Source: Jiulongibacter sp966250325
GTDB taxonomy: Bacteria > Bacteroidota > Bacteroidia > Cytophagales > Spirosomataceae
Assembly: GCA_966250325.1 (NCBI GenBank)
Contig: CBINGY010000006.1
Span: 62,001-126,000 of the forward strand
Direction: 5' to 3'
DNA: 64,000 nucleotides
Positions 26,457 through 36,345 of the stretch are shown piece after piece. Each line of letters opens with the position of its first letter. Within the stretch, counting starts at the first letter, position 1. The position numbers were made by a program, and so were the translations under genes. Below the pieces are notes generated by a model. The model did no database searches, was not told the DNA's origin, and was given only the letters and a program-made list of their open reading frames with translations.

Positions 26457-26557
26457 ATGGAATGGCTAGACGAAAAACAAAAAGCTTTAAGAAAGAAAAG
26501 AGGTGCCCGAGTGTTTTTCGTCTAGCGGCTTAAAGCATTTTCGGGTACCTCTTTTTA
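26457..26557 (+). promoter_or_regulatory. Attenuator-like leader before recombinase 2
   Basis: A 22-codon leader frame (ATG 26457, stop 26523-26525) overlaps two mutually exclusive hairpins. Hairpin 1 is a perfect 15-bp pairing of 26465-26479 with 26512-26526. Hairpin 2 pairs 26497-26510 with 26541-26554 (one wobble) and is followed by TATTTT, a terminator shape. The arms cross, so both cannot form fully at once. Confidence 0.6.
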
Positions 26558-26565
26558 TTTTACCT

Positions 26566-28260
26566 ATGAAGAATAGATACATTCTCTATGCAAGAAAAAG
26601 CAGCGAGGACCAAAATAGACAAGTAACCTCCATAGAAGATCAGATCATTGAACTTAATCAAGTAGCATCAAGGCTGGGTTTAGAGATAATAGAAATAATC
26701 ACGGAGTCTAAATCTGCCAAAGCTCCTGGAAGAAAGGGATTTAATCGTATGCTTCAGCTCATTGAAAAGGGGGAAGCCGATGGTATTTTATGCTGGAAGC
26801 TCGATCGTTTGGCACGAAATCCAATTGATCACGGTAGAATAGCGTGGATGCTGCAGCAAGAGATTATTCAAAGAATTTATACTCACACAAATGAATACAA
26901 GCCAACAGATAATGTCCTGATGATGCAGGTAGAATTTGGAATGGCTACGCAGTACGTTCGGGATTTAAATGTTAATATCAGACGCGGGCTAAGACAAAAG
27001 GCACTGAGAGGTTGGAACCCCTCTTCAGTCCTTCCAATAGGATACATTCACAACCCTAAGTTTCAAATTATGGAATCGCCTCAGGAGATTATTCCTGACC
27101 CTCGATGCTATTCCAAGGTTAAAAAACTTTGGGAGTTACTGTTAACTGGCAATTACAACATCTGTGATCTCGAGCGTGAGGGGAATTCTATGGGATTGAC
27201 TACTCCCAGAGGAAAACCTTTAAGCAAGAATACCTATTATCTAATTTTCAAAAATATATTTTACTCGGGTCAATTTCACTGGCGAGATGAAAATGGAGAC
27301 ACAAAGCTTTATACTGGAAAGCATGAACCAATGATTTCAATTGATCAGTTCCAAGATGCTCAACGAATTCTCGATAATCATTCAAAGCCTCATAATCGGC
27401 TTCGTGCTCATTATTTCCCTTATCGTGGACTGATTTTCTGCGGAGAATGTGATGGTTATATTACCGCCGAGTATATCCATCAGGTAATTTGTGAGAAATG
27501 TAAGTTTAAATATTCAGTAAAGACGAATACCATTTGTCGCAGCTGCGGAATGGATTTTAAGGATATGATAAATCCAACACAAATCGTTAAGAAATATTAT
27601 CGATGTCCAAAAAAAACCTGCAAGACCTGCACGCAGAAAAGCATAGAGGAAGATAGCATTCACAAAGAAATGGAAGCCGTCATTCATGATATGCAGTTTT
27701 GCAAGGAATTTTACGAATGGGGAAGGATGGAAGTTGAGACCAAATATATAGAACTATCTCAAAAGCACTGCGATATTGCAGAATTAGTTAAGGAAGAAAA
27801 GGAGTTATCCTCGGAGCTTGATGGCTACTCAAAAATGCGAGCTACTGGAGAATTATCCAGAGAAAGATACTTAGAATTAACCGTAACACTTGAACGTCGC
27901 ATACTATATATTAAGGGTTCTATTCAGAGAAGAAAGACTCTACGTCAAGCTATTCGCTCAAAGGCTTTGGAAAATCTAGAGGCGGCCCGTCAACTAAAAG
28001 AATCTTACAATGGGGCCTCGCTTGAAGAAAAGAATAGGATTCTTAAAGCAGCCGGGTACAACCTAAGACTATTAGATAAAAAGGCCTATTTAGTAACACC
28101 TAAATGGCTTTTGCACCTGCATAAATGTGCAGACCGATTTTATTCAAAAATTGGTCAGGTACAACCTGAAAAAAGCTTTGAAAATACTGACGATATAAGC
28201 TGTTTTGTGAAGCTAAATCCTATCCTGTGCTCCGGATTGGACGTTAACCAGAACCTGTGA
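26566..28260 (+). CDS. Large serine recombinase 2
   Basis: The start is placed at MKNRYILYARKSSEDQ (26566), after the terminator-like hairpin. The resolvase domain has the catalytic Ser in YARKSSEDQ, followed by ILCWKLDRLARN. The recombinase domain (about 150-270) leads to a zinc region with more cysteines than usual: FCGECDG, ICEKCK, ICRSCG and YRCPKKTCKTC. A coiled coil follows (ELVKEEKELSSELDGYSKM). The length (about 564) is normal. Its attachment sites are not identified; it may be a relic of a nested element or act on the direct repeats nearby. Confidence 0.92.
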   Translation: MKNRYILYARKSSEDQNRQVTSIEDQIIELNQVASRLGLEIIEIITESKSAKAPGRKGFNRMLQLIEKGEADGILCWKLDRLARNPIDHGRIAWMLQQEIIQRIYTHTNEYKPTDNVLMMQVEFGMATQYVRDLNVNIRRGLRQKALRGWNPSSVLPIGYIHNPKFQIMESPQEIIPDPRCYSKVKKLWELLLTGNYNICDLEREGNSMGLTTPRGKPLSKNTYYLIFKNIFYSGQFHWRDENGDTKLYTGKHEPMISIDQFQDAQRILDNHSKPHNRLRAHYFPYRGLIFCGECDGYITAEYIHQVICEKCKFKYSVKTNTICRSCGMDFKDMINPTQIVKKYYRCPKKTCKTCTQKSIEEDSIHKEMEAVIHDMQFCKEFYEWGRMEVETKYIELSQKHCDIAELVKEEKELSSELDGYSKMRATGELSRERYLELTVTLERRILYIKGSIQRRKTLRQAIRSKALENLEAARQLKESYNGASLEEKNRILKAAGYNLRLLDKKAYLVTPKWLLHLHKCADRFYSKIGQVQPEKSFENTDDISCFVKLNPILCSGLDVNQNL

Positions 28261-28410
28261 CAAAAACCAAAACATATATTTTATAAGGATTTTTCACACA
28301 TTCTGATTGTTAGCGTCCCTAGTCTAGCACGTTATCCTCATCTTTTGAATCAAATTTATCAATTTGTCGGTAGGGAGATATGAAAAGGTGCAACCAGTCA
28401 CTAAGACTGT

Positions 28411-31400
28411 TTACTCAGAACAAATTACTTCAAGCTGTGCCCTAGTAGTTTTCAAGACATAGCTTTCTGTGCTTGCTAACAACTGAGCAATATGTTCCGT
28501 AGCTACTGCTTTTGATAACCCTGGTTGGACAATGGTCATTTTAAATTCCATTTTAGAATATTTGCTTATTCTCTTAATTGAAACCAGATCTACTAAATTA
28601 CCCTTTATGAATCGTGTATGTCCCGTCCTTGTCCATTTTTCTTCTCTTGGTTTAAGGTGTTCAACAAACCCTTCAATACCACGATGCTTCCATTTAACGG
28701 ATTTTTGTGCCTGTCCACATACCTCGTACATATTTCGAATATCCGCTCCAGGATTTTCTGTATGTGAAAATTTACAATGAAATAGATGAAACGTGTAAGT
28801 TTCTGTTGATGGGTTATTTCTTACAGCAATAATATCAGCGGCTTCCCCTTTATCATCATCATTAATAACGATGTCATATTCGTCTAGTATGGACTGAATT
28901 ACTTGATACTGAATCGTATTGGGGTTTCTATCCTTTCCTTGGGATTCTTTTGTAATGTCAACGGTCCAAGTGACAGGAACTAGGTTGTTTAAGTCGAATA
29001 GCCCTTCTGGCGATGGTAGGGGTACTAAATAATTTGCAAAAGAGAATGATCCATCCACATATCTAACCATGAATGGGTCTTTTTTTTCATATTCTATTAA
29101 GTTTAGCTTTATGCCGCTACTCCTTTTTATATATATGGAATGCCCTGTAACGTACTCTAATCTATAACCTCCAACCTCATCATCTCCAGTGGCAAGGTCA
29201 TATATTAAATTGTATTGAGATATAATTGACCCGGCTGAGATTTCAATCTCTATTGGCCCTGTTGGATTGAAATTAATTACCTTGATATCCACTTCATGAA
29301 GTTTGTATTCACTGTGATCAAAAAACAAGGTCACATTCTTTTCAGCAGTTTGCAGAAGCTTATCACCCCAGTCAACCGTATGGGCAACAAAGGGATACCT
29401 GCCATTTAGTGGTATTGGCCTAAGGAAACCTTGAATTACCTCTACCTCAAGGTCTGCATTTTCAGGAATTTTAGGTTCAATGCGATCGCACCAATCTTTA
29501 AAATTAACTATGGTTCCTCCACCTCGAGACCATACCTTGCCACTTCTTGCGGAGCATCCGTATGTCACAATTTCTCCATTTTCATACCCCCAACCAAACA
29601 CATTATTAGGAGTTGAGTCTGCTCTGTCAATCGCAGAAAGGCCAAAATTTACCTCGGGTCCCAAATATTGAGTGTAGCTTATCGAACCCGTCTTAGAGAC
29701 GCCAAGATTTTTAACAATTGGTAATTCTACGTCCTTGAAGACGCTGAAAAGCCTCATCCCATTATAAATTTCTGTACTTTCTCCGCACAAGGCTTTAGCC
29801 ATTTGATCAATATTGAATGCATCATAATTACTACATTGGAAAAATAATTTCTGCTGCTCTTTATTCCAATAGACTACACACAATTCAAACGAATGGTTGG
29901 AAATATCTCGATACCTCCCCCAAGAAACGGTATCCTCTCTGCTGATTACTAGCACTATCATATAATCTATATTATTAACTGCAGGCCAGATTTCTATAGA
30001 TTCGGGAATTTTAGAGAACATTTCTTCTGGACTCCAGTCCTCAGAATTGGTTTTATATATTAGTGTTGAATATGAGGGTCTTAGGTTCCATAATGATATT
30101 TGATCAAATAGTGCTCCTGTAAAATTATGAACCACCTCTTGTATTCTTCGCTCACTTCCAATTGCTGTTTCGCTTTCTTGTTTTAGTAGTTCATTCCAAT
30201 CTGCATTTTCAGAATATAAAGCCTCTAGACGTTTATCTACTTTGGGATCAGCGATGTTAACTACGACGGTGGCATCTCCAATATGATCACTAGAAATACG
30301 AGTAAATCTGCCCACAAACTGCATTGTTACCGGTAGGCTTTTATGGATATCGTGCATGGCAGCAATTTTTAAGTTGGGAAGATCAAAGCCTTCTCCAAGC
30401 ATATCCACGCAGATAACAATACGTGATTCACGAGTCTGTAATTGTTTCAGGTATTCTCTTTTTTCTGCACTCGAAAGAGTATTATTTATTACAAACGGTT
30501 TTAGATCAGGAGCAAGTTCTTCATAGAGAGCCAACAGCCCCACAGCCCTTGTAATAGATGACGCTCTTGCCATTAGTAAATGATCAAAAGGGGGATCTAA
30601 GGCAAGATCTGCCCTTAGTTTTTCAATAGCCTTTTCCGCAACTGCCTTATCAGCTTTTTCTTCAATGAATTCACTAATTCTTATAAGATTGATTGGCTTA
30701 AAATATTTTCCCTTCTGAGCCATCCCTAGTGGGTAATCATAAATTATTTTCCCTGCAACCCTTTTCCCATCATTTCTAAATGGAGTTGCAGTAAATTGCA
30801 AGATTCTACGGCCTTTGAAAAGAGTAATAACTTGATCCCAGGTGTTTGCCGGGACATGGTGTGCCTCATCGATAAAAAGATGGGTGCACGATTCTGTAAG
30901 GGTTTTTAGGGCCTCTCCGGAAAAATTACTTAATACGGCAGCCGTTGCGATAAATACATTAGATTCATTTACTAGCTGCATAACTTTCACCGGATCATTT
31001 ATCCCAGTTGTAATTTTGGCAACCTTTGGTAGCTGAACAGAATCTTTAATTACTCCTACATCCGAAAGACATCCAAGTTTTAAAAATTTGTTATATATCT
31101 GATCTCTTAGTATAGACGAGGGAACTATGACAATTGTTCGCTCGCATTGTTCTGAAACAAGAACAGAGAGCATAACCTCAGTTTTACCCGTACCCGTAGG
31201 CATTACAACAGTCGCTGTTTCATTACTTGTTGACCAGTGCGATGCAATAGCATGAATAGCTCCAAGCTGAGGCTTTCTTAACCCTAAAGTATTGTTGTCT
31301 GGGTCTTCCTCTTTGTAATATAGACTGTTTTTCCAAGAGGATGCTATTTCTTCAGGTGTAATCGAAGTGACCTTTCTTGGGTGCTTTTCCCATTTAAGTT

Positions 31401-31677
31401 TGATGCCCTCATTTAAGCTATCAATTTTAGAAATAGAATTAGTTGATAGAACAAACTCTTTATCTATGTCTACCTTTGCACCGGGGAGTTTAAGAAAGTA
31501 TTCTCTTTTAAATATATCCACAAGAAGATATACACCTGGATCAAGAAATTGGAAGACATTGACCGTAATTACTGATTCTTGGTGAGCAAGATGAACAGAT
31601 TGATTATTGGCAACTTTTATTCTTGAATTTAAAAGCTGAGGCAAAAGGATTTTTGTTTGTAAAAGTAGAGGACCCAT
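28411..31677 (-). CDS. DEAH-box helicase with C-terminal nuclease-like domain
   Basis: The 1088-residue protein has an N-terminal domain of unknown fold (1-110), then an SF2 helicase: Walker A MPTGTGKT at 159-166, DEAH at 270-273, FTATP after it, and motif VI QFVGRFTR. The C-terminal 180 residues contain DDDKGEAADIIAVR followed by FHLFHCKFS, a D...xxK pattern suggesting a PD-(D/E)XK-type nuclease with an unusual H-C-K active-site strand. Such helicase-nuclease proteins act in phage defence. It is followed upstream by a RelA/SpoT gene on the same strand (240 bp apart), which supports a defence role. Confidence 0.85.
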   Translation of the reverse strand: MGPLLLQTKILLPQLLNSRIKVANNQSVHLAHQESVITVNVFQFLDPGVYLLVDIFKREYFLKLPGAKVDIDKEFVLSTNSISKIDSLNEGIKLKWEKHPRKVTSITPEEIASSWKNSLYYKEEDPDNNTLGLRKPQLGAIHAIASHWSTSNETATVVMPTGTGKTEVMLSVLVSEQCERTIVIVPSSILRDQIYNKFLKLGCLSDVGVIKDSVQLPKVAKITTGINDPVKVMQLVNESNVFIATAAVLSNFSGEALKTLTESCTHLFIDEAHHVPANTWDQVITLFKGRRILQFTATPFRNDGKRVAGKIIYDYPLGMAQKGKYFKPINLIRISEFIEEKADKAVAEKAIEKLRADLALDPPFDHLLMARASSITRAVGLLALYEELAPDLKPFVINNTLSSAEKREYLKQLQTRESRIVICVDMLGEGFDLPNLKIAAMHDIHKSLPVTMQFVGRFTRISSDHIGDATVVVNIADPKVDKRLEALYSENADWNELLKQESETAIGSERRIQEVVHNFTGALFDQISLWNLRPSYSTLIYKTNSEDWSPEEMFSKIPESIEIWPAVNNIDYMIVLVISREDTVSWGRYRDISNHSFELCVVYWNKEQQKLFFQCSNYDAFNIDQMAKALCGESTEIYNGMRLFSVFKDVELPIVKNLGVSKTGSISYTQYLGPEVNFGLSAIDRADSTPNNVFGWGYENGEIVTYGCSARSGKVWSRGGGTIVNFKDWCDRIEPKIPENADLEVEVIQGFLRPIPLNGRYPFVAHTVDWGDKLLQTAEKNVTLFFDHSEYKLHEVDIKVINFNPTGPIEIEISAGSIISQYNLIYDLATGDDEVGGYRLEYVTGHSIYIKRSSGIKLNLIEYEKKDPFMVRYVDGSFSFANYLVPLPSPEGLFDLNNLVPVTWTVDITKESQGKDRNPNTIQYQVIQSILDEYDIVINDDDKGEAADIIAVRNNPSTETYTFHLFHCKFSHTENPGADIRNMYEVCGQAQKSVKWKHRGIEGFVEHLKPREEKWTRTGHTRFIKGNLVDLVSIKRISKYSKMEFKMTIVQPGLSKAVATEHIAQLLASTESYVLKTTRAQLEVICSE

Positions 31678-31917
31678 ATAGACAATTATATTGGAAGGGC
31701 ATTAAGCATTGCAACTCTATCTAAAAAATTGAGACTTCACTTGATTCGGAAATAGTCCTGTATTTTAGCGAAATATGTGTTAAATATAAGCTTTTTAAGT
31801 AAAGTAACCAATATCTAGAAAGGAGAATAAGAAAAGGTACAACCAAGTACACATTAAACAGATAACATAGAGGTGGGAAATTGCTATACGAACCCAACAT
31901 AATTACTAAAAAAAGTC

Positions 31918-32946
31918 TTAATTATGTGTTTTAAAATCCCATTCTTCGAAAGACCTTCTTTGAATTAGATACAAAAGGGATTTATATTTTTCTTTGTCCA
32001 TCAAATAGATACAATGCCTGATTATCGTATAGGGATTCATATAGATGGTTTCGGATGAATATTTTTCTACCGTATCTTTAAAGCTCCCAAGTGCGTCAAT
32101 GAGAGTATCTGTGGAGAATGAGCTGTCTATTTTAAGTAAATCACCCACAAACCCATCAGCCTTATACTCAATAAAATTGTATGTGGGGAAATTCTCATTA
32201 GCAACTAGTAAGAATTTGAAAACATCGATATCCCCTTTTGTTTCCTTTGGATCCCCTTTAATTTTTGAAATTGCTCGCTCCTGCTCCTTATGAGTTTCAT
32301 CCTTTATTCTAAGGAATTCTTCATCAGCAACTTCAAAAAGGGCCGATAGTCGATTTATGCGTCTTTTGAGTTCTATAGGGATGCTTTTCTTGTACTTAAT
32401 TTTATGGTCAAGCACACTCCATGCGTCTTGAATAATTGTTCGTATTTGGAGCTCAAAAGTAACACTCTTAAACTTGGAATATTCTGGGAGGGCAGACCTG
32501 CCATTATTAAGCTTTAAATCAAGATGGAGACCTTTATACCCAAATTTATCTTCCGTGCTATCTAATAAAGAGCTTTTATCGGTGATGTCAATCTCTGTAA
32601 AATTACTCTCAATTAGTTCCTTAATTTCTTTAATATCATCTAGATGTAAACATACCACCCTCAACCCTACCAAATCTGAAATAAAATCTTGAATCGAATA
32701 GTCATCTTTTGTGTCTTCAATCTCTGCTAGATACTTTCTCTTAAACTTACTGATACATTCCTGCTTGTCTTTAATTCTGAATGAAATTGAGTCGATTGGG
32801 ACTTTATCTACGAGTAGGGCAGAGATCAATGTTTTATAAACCTCAGAAGCAGATCTAAGTAACTCATAATTATCATCGTAGTATGAATAAAACTCCGAGA
32901 TTTTTTTCTCAAAACTTATTGGTAGATCATCAGTCATAGTTGCCAT
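31918..32946 (-). CDS. RelA/SpoT-domain protein (possible toxic alarmone or nucleotide synthetase)
   Basis: The 342-residue protein carries a synthetase domain: DLVGLRV (91-97), GYKGLH (136-141) and ELQIRT...W...DHKIKYK (165-185), all conserved in (p)ppGpp synthetases. No hydrolase HD domain is present. The last 150 residues are an unrecognised helical domain. Stand-alone synthetases like this include housekeeping small alarmone synthetases, toxSAS toxins and the CapRel defence proteins. The place beside a defence-type helicase favours defence. No separate antitoxin is seen next to it. Confidence 0.85.
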   Translation of the reverse strand: MATMTDDLPISFEKKISEFYSYYDDNYELLRSASEVYKTLISALLVDKVPIDSISFRIKDKQECISKFKRKYLAEIEDTKDDYSIQDFISDLVGLRVVCLHLDDIKEIKELIESNFTEIDITDKSSLLDSTEDKFGYKGLHLDLKLNNGRSALPEYSKFKSVTFELQIRTIIQDAWSVLDHKIKYKKSIPIELKRRINRLSALFEVADEEFLRIKDETHKEQERAISKIKGDPKETKGDIDVFKFLLVANENFPTYNFIEYKADGFVGDLLKIDSSFSTDTLIDALGSFKDTVEKYSSETIYMNPYTIIRHCIYLMDKEKYKSLLYLIQRRSFEEWDFKTHN

Positions 32947-33526
32947 TTAATTATATTAGTAGAGTTACTTCACTTGTAAACACCATGAAAATTTAATAAG
33001 TATACGAAAGTCTTAAACGTTCAAAACTAAAGATATACGAATGTTTTTAATTTATTTATAATAAGGGATTATTTTTATCTGTTGTTTGCTTTTAGCGTTA
33101 AACGGTACAGTTTAGGACAAGGTACAACCGAGCCAAGGATGATTCAAAAAACAGGAAAGGTGAAAAGGGAAATCTAAACTGAGAATATCCTAGTAAATAA
33201 GGCTCATTTGAAATTCAGTACAAAATTTGATTGTCCATGATATTTGTTCCTTACGAATACAGTTTCACTATATTTTCGATTGGCATAGTAATGTCTTAGT
33301 GTGGCAAGGAAAATTTGCGGAGGTATCAAGATAAATCCAAATTGGAAATTCCTTTAACATCGTATAAGAAATATATGTTCAGAATTTCATTTTGATTCAT
33401 GATACAATGAGTATTAACCTACTAGATTGACCTGTGCTAGACCCGGTTTATTTTCCTTCTATGCATTGATCCACATTAGGTTTAAGTGTTAAATATTTTT
33501 TACCTTTAAAGAAGAAAAGTAATCAT
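32947..33526. other. Intergenic region of 580 bp
   Basis: No gene seen. It contains a CAAGGTACAACC motif at 33118-33129 that also occurs (with one change) at 28383-28395 and 31832-31844, at the edges of the helicase and RelA/SpoT genes. A TTTACCTTTA box at about 33499-33508 could be part of the promoter of the gene at 33527. Confidence 0.4.
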
Positions 33527-34036
33527 ATGAAAAAAATTATCACAATAATACTCATTAGTTTCGTAATGTTTTTTTGTGGAGTTAGTGTTAAAAAGTTTTT
33601 TTATAGTGATTTTAAGCAGGGCTTTAATCAAAACATTAAGCAAAAAGTGTCAAACCTTGATATGTCGAATTTTGAAATATTTTGGAAGGAATTCAGGGCA
33701 GCAGTTACTGAAAGGGATATTGAAAAAACTATCATGCTAACTCATATACCTTTTAAGGATTACTATAATGATGTGTATGATCCAGAAAATTCGCTCACTT
33801 CTGATAATGTTTCGGAGTTCAAAGAGAAATATAATTTAATTTTTGACACCGCAATAATTAAGGCGGTAGATGCTCATGCGGTACGAGGCTATAATTCTAT
33901 TTTAGAGGAGATAGGGGATGTGATACGTAAAGATGAGTATTTACTCGAATCCAATTCTCAAGATAGACGAAAAGACCTTATTTTTTCCAAAATAAATGGT
34001 GAGTATAGATTATCGGGGATAGTTTATTATCCATAA
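33527..34036 (+). CDS. Exported or membrane-anchored protein, unknown
   Basis: The 169-residue protein starts with a hydrophobic signal (MKKIITIILISFVMFFCGVS); a Cys at 17 is not in a clean lipobox. The mature part is acidic, ending LSGIVYYP. It lies 31 bp upstream of the NlpC/P60-like lipoprotein gene and is likely co-transcribed. Confidence 0.7.
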   Translation: MKKIITIILISFVMFFCGVSVKKFFYSDFKQGFNQNIKQKVSNLDMSNFEIFWKEFRAAVTERDIEKTIMLTHIPFKDYYNDVYDPENSLTSDNVSEFKEKYNLIFDTAIIKAVDAHAVRGYNSILEEIGDVIRKDEYLLESNSQDRRKDLIFSKINGEYRLSGIVYYP

Positions 34037-34067
34037 TTGAATGAATTAAAACTTAATCGGTATTTTA

Positions 34068-35429
34068 ATGAAAAATGGGCTCAATCTCGGTCTTTTAATT
34101 ATTTTATGTCTTTTTAATTCGTGTAAAAAAGGCGTTCCGGATGCTGAATTATCTGATCCTGAGGCACTGTCTTCTGAAGATGCTCAGATTTTAGACCAAA
34201 AAAAAGAAGTTGATAATCTTGATTTAAATTCCATTGTTCTCCCGAATGAGATGAATGTCCATGACTTTTTGGCTGAAGTTGATCCTGGGTTTCTTTCTAA
34301 TTGGCTTTCAAATCCCGGTGGTTTATTTTCTGAAAAAAAAATCAGGAACATATCTCATAATTCCTACTCTATTCTGGGTCCCCAAGATGCACGGAATTTA
34401 CTTATTGCACAATTAATGGTTATTTCAAGAGGATTAGTTAATAGAGGTAATTTTCAATTTCCTTCAGAAGGTTCAAAAGCACCAGCACAAGACGGTTTAG
34501 CATACTCATGGGGCGGGAAGGACCATACTCTTAGAAGGTCACCAAAAAACTCGGGCTCCTTTTGCACAGAAATGATTTATGGTTTGGATTGTTCCGGATT
34601 TATTTATCAAGTATTTAAATATGCTGGTGTTTCTATCGAAGCAGGTCCAGCAAATCATCAAAGAAACCCCTCAGTACTTCTCAAAGCGATTCAAGCTTCA
34701 ATTCCAGAATTTAAAAAAATTAAAGTAGAAGATCTAGGAAATCTCAATGTCGTAGATTTTGAAGCGGGGGATATTATTTATTGGTTGAGAAATGGTGTGG
34801 CTCAACACATAGGAATTGTTTTAAAGAAAGTAGATGGGAGTCTTGCGGTTTTCCAATCCAATGGTGTGCCAGGAAGTAATGAAGAAGATTGTGCAAAAAA
34901 CCTCAGCACTAATCGTGGGCCAAGAATTCTTGAACTCAATGACCCCTTTTGGTTTGGGACCTTAAAGGAATATGGTGTGACTAGGATAAGTGCAGAATTA
35001 AGTGGAAGTTGGGAATTATTTTTAAGGTGTCAGGGAGAATATTCGGATGCAATTGCCCTAAATCTAAACTTTGAGACATCGGATAATAATACATTTGAAG
35101 TAGATGGTAACGGTATAGACTATGACGGTGGCTATTTGTTGTGCTCTGGAGCTTTCAATTATAATAGTGAAACGAATGAACTGCAAGGAACTCTCCTTAT
35201 TACTAGACCGGACAATCCTAATTATTATAGAAATGACAGTTTTCAAGTAAAGTTATCAAGGGATGAAACGGAGTATTTCCCGTTGTTTCTCGAAGATGCC
35301 TACAACACTGATGGCTGTCCCGTGGAAGCACGCCTTTTAAATAAAGAATCTTACGCATCTTCTCGAAAAAAACATAAAAGGCTCAAATTTCCCGCCCCCA
35401 ACAAAAGTATTCTCTACCACTTACTATAG
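34068..35429 (+). CDS. NlpC/P60-type lipoprotein, possible cell-wall peptidase
   Basis: The signal MKNGLNLGLLIILCLFNSC is a lipobox-type signal. In the middle, YGLDCSGFIYQVFKYAG (about 172-188) carries the catalytic Cys of NlpC/P60 and AQHIGIVLK (about 245) the His. These enzymes cut peptidoglycan peptides. The C-terminal 130 residues form a separate beta domain (FLRCQGEYSDAIALNLNF, GYLLCSGAFNY). The whole gene is longer than the family core. The partner upstream is exported too, so an effector/immunity or wall-modifying pair is possible. Confidence 0.82.
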   Translation: MKNGLNLGLLIILCLFNSCKKGVPDAELSDPEALSSEDAQILDQKKEVDNLDLNSIVLPNEMNVHDFLAEVDPGFLSNWLSNPGGLFSEKKIRNISHNSYSILGPQDARNLLIAQLMVISRGLVNRGNFQFPSEGSKAPAQDGLAYSWGGKDHTLRRSPKNSGSFCTEMIYGLDCSGFIYQVFKYAGVSIEAGPANHQRNPSVLLKAIQASIPEFKKIKVEDLGNLNVVDFEAGDIIYWLRNGVAQHIGIVLKKVDGSLAVFQSNGVPGSNEEDCAKNLSTNRGPRILELNDPFWFGTLKEYGVTRISAELSGSWELFLRCQGEYSDAIALNLNFETSDNNTFEVDGNGIDYDGGYLLCSGAFNYNSETNELQGTLLITRPDNPNYYRNDSFQVKLSRDETEYFPLFLEDAYNTDGCPVEARLLNKESYASSRKKHKRLKFPAPNKSILYHLL

Positions 35430-35593
35430 TATTTCGCACTTCTGTAGATAATGCACGGGTTTCAAAAATTTGTTTAGCTTTGTCCAATTCATTCTTCTGT
35501 TAAAATCAGGAAAACGCCAAGTAGAAACCAACAAGGTGACTTTCCTAAAATCTCGACAAGATGGATTGGAGTAACCATACAATTATTGTAGAT

Positions 35594-35601
35594 TATCTTT
35601 G
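35594..35601 (+). promoter_or_regulatory. Bacteroidota -7 promoter box
   Basis: TATCTTTG matches TAnnTTTG exactly, 28 bp upstream of the ATG at 35630. A good -33 element is not obvious. Confidence 0.45.
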
Positions 35602-35629
35602 AGTTAAAAATCTGACACTATCCTTTTTC

Positions 35630-36055
35630 ATGGTAAAGAAATTAACTAAAAAAAGCTTGGCTAATGTTTCGACAATTGCTAAAGAAGGGTCTAAAAATGT
35701 TCTAAACTTTATCGTTTACATTACTCTTATTTTGATATTATTAGTTGTCAACTTTTCGGTTTTTTCTAGTCTTCCTCAGAAGCTCAATGTAGTCTTTACA
35801 ATAGCAATTTTAGTCCTAATTATTTTTTTGGTTTCTTTTGCCCTTTATATGGCAATCAAAAAGCCGCATAGTGTATTATTTAGTGAAACTTCAGTCTTTT
35901 TATCAATTAGAGAAGGATTGTTTGACGACTTAAATCAAAAGCCTTATCACTCCGATGATTTATCACAACTTGTAACCCACGCTCCGGTTGATCCAAATGC
36001 AAATATTTTAATAGAAACGCCTGGAAAAGTTACTAAAATTATTGATAAAGCATGA
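35630..36055 (+). CDS. Two-span membrane protein, unknown
   Basis: The 141-residue protein has two long hydrophobic segments (about 25-48 and 53-75) and a C-terminal cytosolic part. Its stop overlaps the ATG of the next gene by 4 nt. A two-gene unit of a membrane protein and a small soluble protein is a common layout for defence or toxin pairs, but no family is recognised. Confidence 0.72.
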   Translation: MVKKLTKKSLANVSTIAKEGSKNVLNFIVYITLILILLVVNFSVFSSLPQKLNVVFTIAILVLIIFLVSFALYMAIKKPHSVLFSETSVFLSIREGLFDDLNQKPYHSDDLSQLVTHAPVDPNANILIETPGKVTKIIDKA

Positions 36056-36345
36056 TGTGTCTTATAACATACATTAAAAACGATTACAGCATCCCTTTGG
36101 AAAACCTTCACAACGCCATCAAGGAAAATTCTATTGCTTATTGGCACCATTTGGATAATACTTGGATAATCAGAACTAACAAAAAAATCCCGGAAATTCA
36201 TAATAATTTAGTTCGTCATATTTCTGCAAATGATAGAATATTAATTATTGAAATAAAAGCCAACTATCAAGGTTGGTTAATACCAAGGGCTTGGGACTGG
36301 CTTAGAACTCAATTCCATAAAGAGTCGTCTTTTTTTGACTTTTAA
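36052..36345 (+). CDS. Small soluble protein resembling SinR-family proteins
   Basis: The 97-residue protein MMCLITYIKNDYS... has the pattern YWHHLDNTWII, ANDRILIIEIKANYQGWLI, W.WL, which resembles short proteins annotated as 'SinR family' and thought to have a ferredoxin-like fold. The function is unknown. It overlaps the membrane-protein gene by 4 nt, so the two are translationally coupled. Confidence 0.65.
   Translation: MMCLITYIKNDYSIPLENLHNAIKENSIAYWHHLDNTWIIRTNKKIPEIHNNLVRHISANDRILIIEIKANYQGWLIPRAWDWLRTQFHKESSFFDF

Noticed and set aside
21196..33440. CTAGCAC-like short matches in three gaps
   Set aside because: The 8-9 bp matches are too short to separate from chance.
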